From contig NZ_RZNJ01000001.1 in the NCBI RefSeq assembly GCF_003994485.1, positions 623,765-687,764 on the forward strand: a DNA stretch of 64,000 nt, read 5' to 3'. This DNA is from Arsenicitalea aurantiaca. GTDB lineage: Bacteria > Pseudomonadota > Alphaproteobacteria > Rhizobiales > Devosiaceae. The notes beneath the pieces are model-generated. The model was not told the origin of the DNA, searched no databases, and saw only the letters and a program-made list of their open reading frames with translations. A program made the position numbers and the translations under genes. Shown here piece by piece: positions 34,552 to 43,688 of the stretch (positions are counted from its first letter, which is position 1; each line of letters opens with the position of its first letter).

Positions 34552-35442
34552 ATGGCAGGCGTGCCCATGGACCAGCGCGATGGCTGGATCTGGTTCGACG
34601 GTGAGCTCAAACCCTGGAAGGACGCCAAGGTGCATGTGCTGACCCATGGTCTGCACTATGCGAGCTGCGTGTTCGAGGGCCAGCGGGCCTATGGCGGCGA
34701 GGTGTTCAAGCTGCGCGAGCATACCGACCGGCTGATCGCCTCGGCGCGCGACCTCGATTTCACCATCCCCTACAGCGCCGACCAGATCGACGAGGCGTGC
34801 CGGCAGGTGTTGGCGGCCAATGAGCTGACCGACGCCTATATGCGCCCGGTGGCGTGGCGCGGCTCGGAGACCATCTCGGTGCCGGCGCGCGAGAACACGG
34901 TGCACCTCGCCATCGCGACCTGGGTGTGGCCGAGCTATTTCTCGACCGAGGAGAAGCTCAAGGGCATTCGCCTCATGTGGGCGAAGTGGAAGCGCCCGAG
35001 CCCAGAGACCATTCCCTGCAAGGCCAAGGCGGCCGGGCTCTACATGATCTGCACGCTCTCCAAGCACGCAGCGATGGATGCGGGCTATGCCGATGCGCTG
35101 ATGCTGGACTATCGCGGGCTCGTGGCCGAGGCGACGGGGGCGAACGTGTTCTTCGTCAAGGGCAATGAGATCCATACCCCGACGCCGGACTGCTTCCTCG
35201 ACGGGATCACGCGCCGCACGCTGATCGGGCTCGCCAAGGCCAATGGCTACACGGTGATCGAGCGGCACATCAAGCCGGACGAGCTGGGGCAGTTCGAGGA
35301 GTGCTTCCTCACCGGCACTGCGGCGGAAGTGACGCCGGTCTCGGAGATCGGGGATTACCGGTTCACGCCCGCCAAGGCCTGCCGGACGCTGATCGACGCC
35401 TATGCCGAGGCCGTGCAGCCCAAGCGCGCCGCCGCCGAATAG
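34552..35442 (+). CDS. ilvE: branched-chain amino acid aminotransferase
   Basis: A 296-residue class IV PLP aminotransferase for Leu, Ile and Val. Marks: IWFDGELKPWKDAKVHVLTHGLHY, FEGQRAY, the PLP lysine region PCKAKAAGLYMICTLSK, DALMLDYRGLVAEATGANVFFV and ECFLTGTAAEVTPV. GGGAGAGGAA just before the ATG fixes the start. A strong terminator follows. Normal length. Confidence 0.95.
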   Translation: MAGVPMDQRDGWIWFDGELKPWKDAKVHVLTHGLHYASCVFEGQRAYGGEVFKLREHTDRLIASARDLDFTIPYSADQIDEACRQVLAANELTDAYMRPVAWRGSETISVPARENTVHLAIATWVWPSYFSTEEKLKGIRLMWAKWKRPSPETIPCKAKAAGLYMICTLSKHAAMDAGYADALMLDYRGLVAEATGANVFFVKGNEIHTPTPDCFLDGITRRTLIGLAKANGYTVIERHIKPDELGQFEECFLTGTAAEVTPVSEIGDYRFTPAKACRTLIDAYAEAVQPKRAAAE

Positions 35443-35465
35443 CGGGTGAATCTTCGCATGTGATG

Positions 35466-35496
35466 GCCCTCTCCCGGGATCGGGGGAGGGCTTTTT
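35466..35496 (+). terminator. Rho-independent terminator of ilvE
   Basis: Ten-pair stem GCCCTCTCCC/GGGGGAGGGC (one G-U) around GGGATC, then TTTTT on the plus strand. Confidence 0.9.
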
Positions 35497-35505
35497 GTCG
35501 TCTGG

Positions 35506-35952
35506 TCAGTCCCAGCGGGCGCGGCGGGCGTCGTCCTCGCCTTTGGCTTCGACCCAGCGGGCGCCGTCGCCGGTCTCTTCCTTCTTCCAGAAGGGGGCGT
35601 CGGTCTTGAGGGTATCCATGATGAACTCGGCGCCGGCGAAGGCATCGCCGCGATGGGGCGCGAGGGTCATCACCTGGACGATCGGCTCGCCCGGCAGCAT
35701 GCGGCCATGGCGGTGGAGGATCTCGGCGGCAATGAGCGAGAAGCGCGCGATGGCGGCGTCGCGGAGCCGTTCGAGTTGCGCCTGGGCGAGGGCCTCGTAG
35801 CATTCGAGGGTGAGGGCGGTGACCGGATCGTCACTCGTGCGGCGGACGAGGCCGGTGAAGGTGACCGCGGCGCCGGCGCCCTCGGAGGCGGCGAGGAAAC
35901 GATTGGTCTCGGCGCCCGGATCGAAGGGGGAGACGAGGAGGCGGACGGTCAT
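35506..35952 (-). CDS. moaE: molybdopterin synthase catalytic subunit
   Basis: A 148-residue MoaE, the large subunit that places sulfur into precursor Z to make molybdopterin. Marks: AVTFTGLVRR, ALTLECYEALAQ, HRHGRMLPGEPIVQV, HRGDAFAGAEFIMDTLK, and the catalytic lysines in KTDAPFWKKEE. It follows moaD by one base on the same strand. Confidence 0.96.
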   Translation of the reverse strand: MTVRLLVSPFDPGAETNRFLAASEGAGAAVTFTGLVRRTSDDPVTALTLECYEALAQAQLERLRDAAIARFSLIAAEILHRHGRMLPGEPIVQVMTLAPHRGDAFAGAEFIMDTLKTDAPFWKKEETGDGARWVEAKGEDDARRARWD

Positions 35953-35953
35953 C

Positions 35954-36205
35954 TCAGCCCCCGGTCATGGGCGGGAAGAGGGCGAGAGTGCGCGCCGAGC
36001 CGAGCGGGGCATCATGCTCGACGAGCTCGGTATCGAGGGCGGCGCGGATGAGGTGCGGGCGCTCGAAGGCGGCATCGGTCACCTCGTCACGGGTGCGCAG
36101 ATGGGCGATGAGCTCGCCGACCGTGGTGACGCCGGGGGGTAGCTCGATCTCCTCCTCGGCGCGGTCGAGGCGTTCGCGCAGCCAGGCGAAATAGAGGATC
36201 TTCAT
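35954..36205 (-). CDS. moaD: molybdopterin synthase sulfur carrier subunit
   Basis: An 83-residue ubiquitin-like MoaD, whose C-terminal Gly-Gly (PPMTGG) is adenylated and thiocarboxylated. Start MKILYFAWLRERLDR is typical. Overlaps pgsA by four bases upstream and abuts moaE downstream, so pgsA-moaD-moaE is one transcription unit, an arrangement common in Rhizobiales. Confidence 0.95.
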   Translation of the reverse strand: MKILYFAWLRERLDRAEEEIELPPGVTTVGELIAHLRTRDEVTDAAFERPHLIRAALDTELVEHDAPLGSARTLALFPPMTGG

Positions 36206-36768
36206 GGCCGCTCCTCCTCGAAATGGCGCCAGGCGCCGGCGAAATACTGCGCGCCGGTGACGACGGTGAGGAGCGCCGCGATCCAGAGGATGAGCGCGCT
36301 GACGAGATCGAGGCCAGCCATGAGGGGCTCGAGCAGCACGACGACGATGGCAACGAGCTGGGCGGTGGTCTTCCACTTGGCGAGCGCGGTGACGTGGACG
36401 GTCACGTTGCGGGCGCCGAGGAACTCGCGGAGGCCAGAGATGAAGATCTCGCGGGCCAGGATGAGATTGGCGGCGACGAGATCCCAGGCCGAAAAGCTGC
36501 CATCCCAGCAGAGGGTCAGGAGCAGCGCGCCGACGAGGAGCTTGTCGGCGATGGGGTCGAGCATGCGCCCGAGCGCGGACGTCTGGTTGAGCCGGCGCGC
36601 GAGATAACCATCCACCCAGTCGCTGGCGGCGGCGATGATGAAGAGCACCATGGCGGCGGCGCGCAGGCCGGGATCGCCGGTGACCAGCATCCAGACGATC
36701 ACCGGAATGGTGAGGATGCGGGCGACGGTTATGACATTGGGCAGGGTGAGCTGGGATGATCTGGCCAT
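36202..36768 (-). CDS. pgsA: CDP-diacylglycerol-glycerol-3-phosphate 3-phosphatidyltransferase
   Basis: A 188-residue membrane enzyme that forms phosphatidylglycerophosphate. The CDP-alcohol phosphotransferase motif is present: DWVDGYLARRLNQTSALGRM followed by LDPIADK (D-G-x2-A-R-x8-G-x3-D-x3-D). Start LTLPNVITVARILTIPVIV is family-typical; about five hydrophobic helices. First gene of pgsA-moaD-moaE. Confidence 0.95.
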   Translation of the reverse strand: MARSSQLTLPNVITVARILTIPVIVWMLVTGDPGLRAAAMVLFIIAAASDWVDGYLARRLNQTSALGRMLDPIADKLLVGALLLTLCWDGSFSAWDLVAANLILAREIFISGLREFLGARNVTVHVTALAKWKTTAQLVAIVVVLLEPLMAGLDLVSALILWIAALLTVVTGAQYFAGAWRHFEEERP

Positions 36769-36867
36769 GGGGGGAAGAAGCCCGTTTTGCCCTTCCGGGT
36801 CAAGGCTTGGTCTGCTTGCCGGAGGTGAGGAGCGGGGCCGCCCCAGGATGCGGCCCCGCCTTCGGCG

Positions 36868-37944
36868 TCAGCTTGCGGCCTTGCGCCCCTGCGCGACGCG
36901 GCGGGCGGCGACGGCCTCGGCGAGGTGACCCACGGTCGCGACGGTCGTCTCCCAGTCGATGCAGCCATCGGTGATCGACTGGCCGTAGACCAGCGGGCGG
37001 CCCGGAACCAGATCCTGCCGGCCGGCAACGAGATTGCTCTCGATCATCATGCCGATGATGCGGCCGTCGCCGCTTGCGACCTGGCCGGCGACGTCAGCGA
37101 CGACGGCGGGCTGATTGGCCGGATCCTTGCGGCTGTTGGCGTGGCTCGCATCGATCATGACGGTGGGGTTGATGCCGGCGGCGGCCATCTCGGCGCAGGC
37201 GGCTTCGACGCTTGCGGCATCGAAATTGGTGGTCTTCCCGCCGCGCAGCAGGATGTGGCAATCCTCGTTCCCGGCCGTCGAGGCGATGGCGGAGCGGCCG
37301 GTCTTGGTGACGGCGAGGAAATGGTGGGGCTGGCTCGCCGAGCGCACGGCATCGATCGCGATGCGCACATTGCCATCGGTGCCGTTCTTGAAGCCGACCG
37401 GGCAGGAGAGGCCCGAAGCGAGCTCGCGATGGATCTGGCTTTCGGTCGTGCGCGCGCCGATCGCGCCCCAGGAGACGAGGTCGGCGAAATATTGCGGGGT
37501 CGCCATGTCGAGGAATTCGCAGCCGGCGGGCAGGCCCATGTCGTTGATCTCGAGCAGGAGGCTCCGCGCGAGGCGCAGGCCATTGTCGATGGCGAAGCTG
37601 CCATTGAGCTCGGGATCGTTGATCAGCCCCTTCCAGCCGACGGTCGTGCGGGGCTTCTCGAAATAGACGCGCATGACGATCTCGAGGGTATCGGCGTGCC
37701 GGCGGCGGAGGTCGACGAGCCGGCGGGCATAGTCGATGGCGGCGGCGGGATCGTGGATCGAGCAGGGGCCCACGACCAGCATCATGCGGTCGTCACGGCC
37801 CTGCAGGATGTTGTGCAGGGCATGCCGGGAACTGATGACGGTGCGGGTGGCCGCATCGGTACGCGGGAACTCCTCCATCACTTCCTGGGGGGTGCGCAGT
37901 TCGCGGATCGAATTGATCCGGAGATCGTCGGTGGATTTCAACAT
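36868..37944 (-). CDS. aroG: class I 3-deoxy-7-phosphoheptulonate (DAHP) synthase
   Basis: A 358-residue class Ia DAHP synthase (E. coli AroF/G/H type), first step of the shikimate pathway from PEP and erythrose 4-phosphate. Marks: LRTPQEVMEEFP, LVVGPCSIHDPAAAIDYA, MRVYFEKPRTTVGWKGLIND, GFKNGTDGN, VMIDASHANS and IGMMIESNL. Many Rhizobiales use the unrelated class II enzyme, so this form is noteworthy. AGGAG about nine bases before the ATG at 37944 supports that start over the ATG at 37980. Preceded by an aromatic-rich leader peptide and terminator, indicating attenuation. Confidence 0.95.
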   Translation of the reverse strand: MLKSTDDLRINSIRELRTPQEVMEEFPRTDAATRTVISSRHALHNILQGRDDRMMLVVGPCSIHDPAAAIDYARRLVDLRRRHADTLEIVMRVYFEKPRTTVGWKGLINDPELNGSFAIDNGLRLARSLLLEINDMGLPAGCEFLDMATPQYFADLVSWGAIGARTTESQIHRELASGLSCPVGFKNGTDGNVRIAIDAVRSASQPHHFLAVTKTGRSAIASTAGNEDCHILLRGGKTTNFDAASVEAACAEMAAAGINPTVMIDASHANSRKDPANQPAVVADVAGQVASGDGRIIGMMIESNLVAGRQDLVPGRPLVYGQSITDGCIDWETTVATVGHLAEAVAARRVAQGRKAAS

Positions 37945-37981
37945 GGCTTTCGGCTCCTGGGGTGGGCCTACCGGCGGCATG

Positions 37982-38008
37982 AAAAAAGCCGCCAGGTGGG
38001 CTGGCGGC
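37982..38008 (-). terminator. attenuator hairpin upstream of aroG
   Basis: On the minus strand GCCGCCAG-CCCAC-CTGGCGGC forms a perfect eight-bp stem (38008-37988) followed by TTTTTT (37987-37982), 38 bases before the aroG ATG and 31 bases after the leader peptide stop. GGCGG in the leader codons (Arg18-Arg21 region) can pair with CCGCC of the stem to make an antiterminator. Confidence 0.75.
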
Positions 38009-38039
38009 TGGTCGGGTGCTTTGGTCTTTTGTCGTCAGA

Positions 38040-38117
38040 TCAAGCGTGTCCCTCCGTCCGCCGGCGGCTCGGATAACCAAAATACCAGAACGAATAGGTG
38101 GCGGATGCAAAGGACAT
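38040..38117 (-). CDS. aromatic amino acid leader peptide for aroG
   Basis: A 25-codon open frame beginning MSFASATYSFWYFGY and ending in an arginine-rich tail. Seven of the first 15 residues are Phe, Tyr or Trp, including FWYF, in a GC-rich genome where such a run is improbable. It ends 31 bases before a Rho-independent hairpin that precedes aroG, the layout of ribosome-mediated attenuation: shortage of charged tRNA for Phe, Tyr or Trp would stall translation and free the Arg-codon region to form an antiterminator. No strong Shine-Dalgarno is visible. Interpretation is inference. Confidence 0.7.
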   Translation of the reverse strand: MSFASATYSFWYFGYPSRRRTEGHA

Positions 38118-38202
38118 GGACGAGGTTGTAGCGGAAGGATCACCGGATGGGAAGCGCGAATATTGCGCGCTCAATGGCAACGCACGGTTCTTAATGCCGG
38201 GA

Positions 38203-40083
38203 TCACTCCACTCGGTTGAAATGATCGTAGACGATCTGCGCCATCTGGTCGGAAATGCCCGGAATTCCGGCGAGATCGGCGAGCGAGGCGCGCGAGACCG
38301 CCTTGGCCGAGCCGAAATGGTTAAGGAGGGCGCGCTTGCGCGTAGGCCCGATCCCCTCGATCTCGTCGAGCGGATTGCGGCTGATCTCCTTCTTGCGCTT
38401 GGCGCGATGGGTGCCGATGGCGAAGCGGTGCGCCTCGTCGCGCAGGCGCTGCACGTAATAAAGCACCGGATCGCGATGGGGCAGCATGAAGGGCTCGCGG
38501 CCTTCCATGTGGAATTTCTCGCGACCGGCATCGCGCTCCTCGCCCTTGGCGATGCCGACGAAGAGGACTTCGCGCGGCAAGTTGAGCTCGGCAATGACCT
38601 CGCGAACAGCGTTGAGCTGGCCGGCGCCGCCATCGATGAGGACGAGGTCCGGCCAGTCCGGCATGCCCGTGCCGGCATCCTCGGCATCGGCGTCGCTTTC
38701 GGCGGCAAGGCGCGAGAAGCGGCGGGTCAGGACTTCGCGCATCATGCCGAAATCGTCGCCCGGCGTGATCGAGGTGTCCTTGATGTTGAAGGTTCGGTAG
38801 TGCTTCTTGGAGAGCCCTTCGACACCGGCGACCACCATGGCGCCGACGGCATTGGTGCCCGAGATGTGCGAGTTGTCGTAGACCTCGATGCGGCGGGGCG
38901 GGGCGTCGAGCCCAAAGGCTTCCGCAACGCCCTCGAGTAGGCTGCGCTGGCTCGCGCCTTCGGCAAGCTGACGCCCCAGCGCCTCGCGGGCATTGTTGAG
39001 GGCGTGGTTGACGAGATCGCGCTTTTCGCCGCGACGGGGCATCTGCACGGTGACCTTGCCGCCGGCGCGGCTCGTCAGCGCTTCCTCGAGCAGGGTCTGC
39101 TCCGACATCTCGTGCGAGACGAGGATGAGCCGGGGCGGGGTGCGGTTCTCGTAGAACTGGCCGATGAAGGCCTCGAGGACTTCCGCATCGGTCAGTTCGG
39201 CATCGGCGCGCGGCCGGAAGGCATGATTGCCCCAGTTCTGGAAGGCGCGGAAGAAGAAGACCTGCACGCAGAACTGGCCGCCTTCGTGATGGATGGCGAA
39301 GATATCGGCTTCCTCGACGCTGCGCGCGCTGACATCGCCCTGGCTCTGGATGAGGGCGAGGGCGCTGAGGCGGTCGCGCAGGAGCGCGGCGCGTTCGAAA
39401 TCGAGGGCTTCGGCCGCCGCATTCATGTCGCGCGCCAGATGATCCTGCACCGATTTCGACTTGCCCGAGAGGAAGTCGCGCGCCTCGGTGACGAGCTCGG
39501 CATAGTCCGCGTGGCTGATCTCGCCGGTGCAGGGGCCCGAGCAGCGCTTGATCTGGTGGAGGAGGCAGGGGCGGGTGCGTGCCGCGTAGAAACTGTCGGA
39601 GCAATTGCGGAGGAGGAAGGCCTTCTGCAGCGCGGTGATGGTGCGCTTGACGGCGGTGGCGGAGGCGAAGGGGCCGAAATAATGGCCCGGGCGCCGGCGC
39701 GAGCCGCGGTGCTTGAGAAGTTCGGGGGCCTCGTGGTCGGTGGCGATGAGGATGTAGGGGAAGCTCTTGTCGTCGCGCAGCAGGACGTTGAAGCGGGGCT
39801 TCAGCCGCTTGATGAGGTTGGCCTCGAGCAGCAGCGCCTCGCTCTCGGTCTCGGTGCGCGTGAACTCCATGGCATGGGTCGCCACGATCATGCGCTGAAT
39901 GCGGACCGGGAGGCCTTCGGGGCGGGTATAGTTGGTGACGCGCGATCTGAGGCTGCGGGCCTTGCCCACATAGATGACGTCGCCTGCCGCATCGAGCATG
40001 CGATAGACGCCCGGCGCGCTCGGCAGGGTGCGGACGAATTCGCGGATCAGATCTGGCCCGGAGCGGGCGGGGGCGTCGGTCAT
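38203..40083 (-). CDS. uvrC: excinuclease ABC subunit C
   Basis: A 626-residue UvrC that makes both incisions in nucleotide excision repair. N-terminal GIY-YIG nuclease ([22 protein letters not shown]), a cysteine cluster [15 protein letters not shown], a UVR helix [20 protein letters not shown], an RNase H-like domain with [19 protein letters not shown] and [14 protein letters not shown], and C-terminal helix-hairpin-helix motifs ([22 protein letters not shown]). The ATG at 40083 overlaps the short-chain dehydrogenase stop (ATGA). uvrB is 8.6 kb away in this window. Confidence 0.96.
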   Translation of the reverse strand: MTDAPARSGPDLIREFVRTLPSAPGVYRMLDAAGDVIYVGKARSLRSRVTNYTRPEGLPVRIQRMIVATHAMEFTRTETESEALLLEANLIKRLKPRFNVLLRDDKSFPYILIATDHEAPELLKHRGSRRRPGHYFGPFASATAVKRTITALQKAFLLRNCSDSFYAARTRPCLLHQIKRCSGPCTGEISHADYAELVTEARDFLSGKSKSVQDHLARDMNAAAEALDFERAALLRDRLSALALIQSQGDVSARSVEEADIFAIHHEGGQFCVQVFFFRAFQNWGNHAFRPRADAELTDAEVLEAFIGQFYENRTPPRLILVSHEMSEQTLLEEALTSRAGGKVTVQMPRRGEKRDLVNHALNNAREALGRQLAEGASQRSLLEGVAEAFGLDAPPRRIEVYDNSHISGTNAVGAMVVAGVEGLSKKHYRTFNIKDTSITPGDDFGMMREVLTRRFSRLAAESDADAEDAGTGMPDWPDLVLIDGGAGQLNAVREVIAELNLPREVLFVGIAKGEERDAGREKFHMEGREPFMLPHRDPVLYYVQRLRDEAHRFAIGTHRAKRKKEISRNPLDEIEGIGPTRKRALLNHFGSAKAVSRASLADLAGIPGISDQMAQIVYDHFNRVE

Positions 40084-40856
40084 TTTCGTGGCGTTGGTCC
40101 GTTGCGCTCGGCCCATTCGAGATGCTCGCCGCCATCGAGGGCGAGCATCTGGCCGGTCATGGCGCGGGCGGCGAGGATATAGAGCACGCCTTCGGCGATG
40201 TCATTGGGGGTCGCGCCCTGGCGCAGGGGCAGGCGGGCGACGGAGCGCTCGAAATCGGCCTGGCTCTGATGGGTGTTCTTGAGGGTGGGACCCGGGCCTA
40301 TGGCATTGACGCGGATCTGCGGCGCGAGGGTCTGGGCGAGCGTGCGCGTCGCGGCCCAGAGGGTGGATTTGGAGAGCGTGTAGCTGAAGAAATCGGGCGA
40401 CAGGTGCAGCACGCGTTCATCGATCATGTTGATGATGTTGCCCGAAACGCCCTTAGGCAGCTGCGCCGCGAAATCGCGGGCAAGGAAGACGGGCGCCTCG
40501 GCATGGATCGCAAAATGGGTATCCCAGAGCGCCGGATCAAGATCGGCGACGGTGTCGGGCTCGAAGACCGAGGCATTGTTTACGAGCACGGTGAGGGGGC
40601 CGACTCGGGTGGCGGCTTCGGCGACGAGGTGGCCGCGTTCGGCACGGCTCTCAAGATCGGCGCGCACGATGGCGGCGCGACCGCCCGCCGCCTCGATCTC
40701 GGCGACCAGCGCGCGGGCTGGCTCGGCGGAGGCGCGATAATGGATGGCAACGCCGTAGCCCGCTTCGGCGAGGCGGCGCGCAATGGTCGCTCCGATGCGA
40801 TTGGCCGCGCCGGTGACGAGCGCGTTGCGGGGCGGCGGGGCGGTATCCTTGCTCAT
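40080..40856 (-). CDS. short-chain dehydrogenase, pteridine-reductase-like
   Basis: A 258-residue Rossmann-fold oxidoreductase. Cofactor motif [19 protein letters not shown] (the R after the TGxx region favours NADPH), NNASVFEPD, catalytic Tyr and Lys in YTLSKSTLW, and [10 protein letters not shown]. The TGxxxRIG form resembles FolM/pteridine reductases, so dihydromonapterin or pterin reduction is a possibility. Start at [11 protein letters not shown] by alignment; in-frame upstream codons lack homology. Coupled to uvrC by a four-base overlap. Confidence 0.87.
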   Translation of the reverse strand: MSKDTAPPPRNALVTGAANRIGATIARRLAEAGYGVAIHYRASAEPARALVAEIEAAGGRAAIVRADLESRAERGHLVAEAATRVGPLTVLVNNASVFEPDTVADLDPALWDTHFAIHAEAPVFLARDFAAQLPKGVSGNIINMIDERVLHLSPDFFSYTLSKSTLWAATRTLAQTLAPQIRVNAIGPGPTLKNTHQSQADFERSVARLPLRQGATPNDIAEGVLYILAARAMTGQMLALDGGEHLEWAERNGPTPRK

Positions 40857-41110
40857 CGGGTCGGGCAGATCCTGGTCTCTGGGCGTGGTGGGAGCGGTGC
40901 GCTCTGGGGCTTGTCGGGGGCGGCGGAGCGGGCGGTGATTCACGGCGCGGACGCCTTGCGTACTCTAGCGCCTCGCGCGAGGCTTGACAGCATCCACACA
41001 GCTCCTCCAGAAGCGGATCGATCACATGGATGTGCCCCGGGGCACGCGGACCGACGGGGCGGGAGCCGGCGGCGCCGACCGCTGGCTTTCCCGGTTTTCG
41101 GGACGCAGTC

Positions 41111-42073
41111 ATGACCAAATCGGGCGGATCGGGCAGCGCTACGGGCGGAGCGGGACCGCGCGTGGACAATGTGGGACGCGGCATTGCGCTCACCGTGATC
41201 GCGATCCTGATCTTCGGCACGCAGGATGCGGTGGCCAAGATCCTCGTGCAGGACTATTCGCCCTTCCAGATCACCATGATGCGCTATTGGGCGTTCGGGC
41301 TCTTCGCGCTGTTCCTCGTCAGCCGGCAGGCGCCGCTGCGGCGGGCGTTCGCCTCCAAGGCGCCGGGCATACAGGTGGCGCGGGCGCTGCTGCTGGTGGG
41401 GGACCTCTGGCTTTTCGCGATCGCCAACCAGGTGGTGCCGCTGGCCGAGTTGCAGGCGATCTCGCTCGTCTATCCGCTGGTGGTGACGATCTGCGCGATC
41501 CCGATCCTCGGGGAGAAGGTGGGGCTCTTCCGGTTCGTCGCGGTGGGGGTGGGGTTTCTCGGTGCGATGATCATCGTGCGGCCGGGCGGGCTGCCGCTCG
41601 ACTGGGGGACGCTGAGCGCGATCGCCTCGGCGACCTTCTATGCGCTCTATATCTGCTTTACCCGCAAGGTCGCGCACCGGGACAGCACGGCGACCTCGAT
41701 GGCCTATGTGGGGGTGATCGGGCTCGTGCTGACGAGCGCGGTGGGCGTGTTCTTCTGGCAGGACATGGATCTGCAGGGGTGGCTGCTGACGGGCTATGTG
41801 ATGATCACCTCGTGCGTGGCGCACTGGCTGATCGTGGTGGCGCTCGGGCATGCCCCGGCAAGCGCGGTGCAGCCCTTTAACTATACGGCGCTGCCCTGGG
41901 GGATCGTGCTCAGCTATCTGGTGTTCGGGCATCTGATCGACGCGATCTCGCTCATCGGGGCGGTGATCATCGTGGGGGCGGGGCTGGTGGTGATGGCGCG
42001 GGAGCGGGCGCGGATCAGGACCGACCGCGCCGCTCGACCCAGCCGAGCAGAAGAAGAAGCGCCCCCACACTGA
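41111..42073 (+). CDS. EamA/DMT family transporter
   Basis: A 320-residue inner-membrane transporter with about ten helices arranged as two EamA repeats; first repeat around GIALTVIAILIFGTQDAVAK, then LAELQAISLVYPLVVTICAIPILGEKV, second repeat ending with ALPWGIVLSYLVFGHLID. Substrate cannot be told; DMT proteins often export amino acids or metabolites. Start at MTKSGGSG. The last 59 bases overlap the opposite-strand small membrane protein gene, giving a charged tail RAARPSRAEEEAPPH. Confidence 0.9.
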   Translation: MTKSGGSGSATGGAGPRVDNVGRGIALTVIAILIFGTQDAVAKILVQDYSPFQITMMRYWAFGLFALFLVSRQAPLRRAFASKAPGIQVARALLLVGDLWLFAIANQVVPLAELQAISLVYPLVVTICAIPILGEKVGLFRFVAVGVGFLGAMIIVRPGGLPLDWGTLSAIASATFYALYICFTRKVAHRDSTATSMAYVGVIGLVLTSAVGVFFWQDMDLQGWLLTGYVMITSCVAHWLIVVALGHAPASAVQPFNYTALPWGIVLSYLVFGHLIDAISLIGAVIIVGAGLVVMARERARIRTDRAARPSRAEEEAPPH

Positions 42074-42248
42074 AAAAGATCACGCCGAGCGGTGCGGCGG
42101 AAAGCGTGAGCAGCACCGCGAGCGCGCCCAGAAACCCCTCGCCCAGCGCGGGGAGGAGGAAGAGGAGCGTGGCGGGCAGCGTGCCGAGGGCGAAGAGGCC
42201 GAGCCCGAGGATGAGGAGGCCCCGGCCCCAATGGATCTTGTCGAACAT
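42015..42248 (-). CDS. small two-helix membrane protein
   Basis: A 77-residue protein with two strong hydrophobic segments (GLLILGLGLFALGTLPATLLFLL split by the first turn, and LAVLLTLSAAPLGVIFFSVGALLLLLGWV) and a basic end. It overlaps the 3' end of the DMT transporter gene on the other strand by 59 bases, leaving some doubt that both ends are annotated correctly. No family recognised. Confidence 0.55.
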   Translation of the reverse strand: MFDKIHWGRGLLILGLGLFALGTLPATLLFLLPALGEGFLGALAVLLTLSAAPLGVIFFSVGALLLLLGWVERRGRS

Positions 42249-42288
42249 CGCCTGATGCTAGCGCGCGGGCCCGGCCGGGGCCAGAGCC

Positions 42289-42684
42289 TCAGGTGAAGCG
42301 GCTGGCGAGCCAGACCCCGCCGCCCGCCGTGATCGCCGTCAGGAACGTGCCCCACGCCATGTCCACGATGGCGACGGTGGGGGTAAAGCCGCGCATGGTG
42401 GAGAGGTTGGTGAGGTCATAGGTGCCGTAGGCGACGAAGCCGAGCACCGCCCCCAGCATCAGCGCGCGCACCCAGTCGCCATCGGCGGGCGCGGCGACGA
42501 GGATGACGACGCCCAGCACATAGGCGAGGTAGAAGGCCGCGGCGATGACGAAATTGGGCTGCGCCAGCATCAGATCGCCCAGTTCCCGCCGATAGAAGCG
42601 GTTGCCCATGCTGGAGAGCCAGACATAGTCGATGGGAAAGAAGATGAGTGCGCAGCAGGCGTAAAGGATCAGGTATTTGGTCAC
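42289..42684 (-). CDS. DUF2177 family membrane protein
   Basis: A 131-residue membrane protein matching DUF2177: start KYLILYACCALIFFPIDYVWL, FYRRELGDLM, ALMLGAVLGFVAYGTYDLTNLSTMRG, and VDMAWGTFLTAIT. Four predicted helices. The function of the family is unknown. It stands downstream of another small membrane protein gene on the same strand. Confidence 0.88.
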   Translation of the reverse strand: MTKYLILYACCALIFFPIDYVWLSSMGNRFYRRELGDLMLAQPNFVIAAAFYLAYVLGVVILVAAPADGDWVRALMLGAVLGFVAYGTYDLTNLSTMRGFTPTVAIVDMAWGTFLTAITAGGGVWLASRFT

Positions 42685-42759
42685 GAGGCGGCCTCTGGGT
42701 GGAGGGCGCGCCGGGTGGGGCCCTTCGTCGCATCTCTACGCGCCGAGGGCCGCCGAGGA

Positions 42760-42966
42760 TCACCGCCGCGTGGTGAAGCGTCCGAAGACGTACACGAGCC
42801 CGCCCATGCCGATGAGCGCCAGGGGCGCGATGGCGAGGGCGGAGATGAGATTGGGATCGAGGTGCTGGCCGGGCGTGGCGAGCTGGGCGAGCCCAAAGCG
42901 CTCGAGCGCTATGAGGCCGAGGCCGGCGAGCATGAGGGTATAGGCGAGGCGGATATGGGGTTTCAT
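42760..42966 (-). CDS. small two-helix membrane protein
   Basis: A 68-residue protein with helices LAYTLMLAGLGLIALERFGL and LISALAIAPLALIGMGGLVYVFG separated by a short hydrophilic loop. It begins at the ATG at 42966; the frame stays open further upstream but the helix pattern starts here. No family recognised. About 75 bases separate it from the DUF2177 gene. Confidence 0.55.
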   Translation of the reverse strand: MKPHIRLAYTLMLAGLGLIALERFGLAQLATPGQHLDPNLISALAIAPLALIGMGGLVYVFGRFTTRR

Positions 42967-43037
42967 GGCGGGGGTCCGAAAGCGTGACCGACATGAAATG
43001 GCGTCGCCCCGCGCCCGCTTCAAGCCGGCGGAAAGCG

Positions 43038-43062
43038 AAAAACGCCGCCCCGGAGGGCGGCG
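43038..43062 (-). terminator. Rho-independent terminator after the SH3b gene
   Basis: Minus strand: eight-bp stem CGCCGCCC/GGGCGGCG with a TCCG loop, followed by TTTTT (43042-43038); lies just after the stop at 43071. Confidence 0.88.
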
Positions 43063-43070
43063 CGAAGGCC

Positions 43071-43541
43071 TCAGCGATTGACGCAGAAGGAGGCGTTGGA
43101 GCTGCCGACGCAGAAGCCGGGCGCCGGACGATAGGGCCGGTGCGGGCGGTAATGCGGACGGCGCGGATAGTAATCGCGATAGACCGGGTGCCGGTCGCGA
43201 TAGACGGGCGCGGGCCGATAGACCGGCGGACGCACGACGACCGGAGGCCGGACGACGGCGGGCGGGCGCTGATAGCCGCCACCGCTGCGCGAGAGATAGC
43301 TCGAGGACACCCAGCCATCGGGGCCGGACTTGTTCACATAGCACCAGGAGCCCTGGCAGTAATCGATATTGACGCGCTCGCCGCGGCGCAGGACGTCGAC
43401 GACGCCATAGCCGGTGCCCGGACCAGTCCTCACATTGACATTGCCGGTGGCGGTGGCAGGAACGGCGAAGGCGGCCGAGGCGGTGCCGAGAATTGCGGCA
43501 GTCGCAATGCCGAATACGGCAAGCTTCTTTCTCAAAGACAT
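43071..43541 (-). CDS. secreted SH3b-domain protein with proline/arginine-rich tail
   Basis: A 156-residue exported protein. Signal peptide MSLRKKLAVFGIATAAILGTASAAFA, then a bacterial SH3 domain (GNVNVRTGPGTGYGVVDVL, GERVNIDYCQGSWCYV, GWVSSSYLSR), then a Pro/Arg/Tyr-rich low-complexity segment and a short tail with two cysteines. Bacterial SH3 domains often bind peptidoglycan. It shares the SH3b module with three proteins at 49-52 kb but lacks their crystallin-like domain. Confidence 0.88.
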   Translation of the reverse strand: MSLRKKLAVFGIATAAILGTASAAFAVPATATGNVNVRTGPGTGYGVVDVLRRGERVNIDYCQGSWCYVNKSGPDGWVSSSYLSRSGGGYQRPPAVVRPPVVVRPPVYRPAPVYRDRHPVYRDYYPRRPHYRPHRPYRPAPGFCVGSSNASFCVNR

Positions 43542-43688
43542 CTTGGGACACTCCCTGAATGATTATTGGCGTTCAACGACCCCCATGGGCATAGGGTTGC
43601 CGAACCCGCCTGAACGCAGGATGAACCGGGATGATCTTTGCGTGAGGAGCGCGCAGAATGGGGGCCGCGCGGGCCCCCAAAAAAGCGA

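Noticed and set aside
36833-36860. GC-rich palindrome after aroG as a terminator
   Set aside because: The stem is strong but followed by no U-tract on the minus strand; termination there is possible but not supported enough to list.
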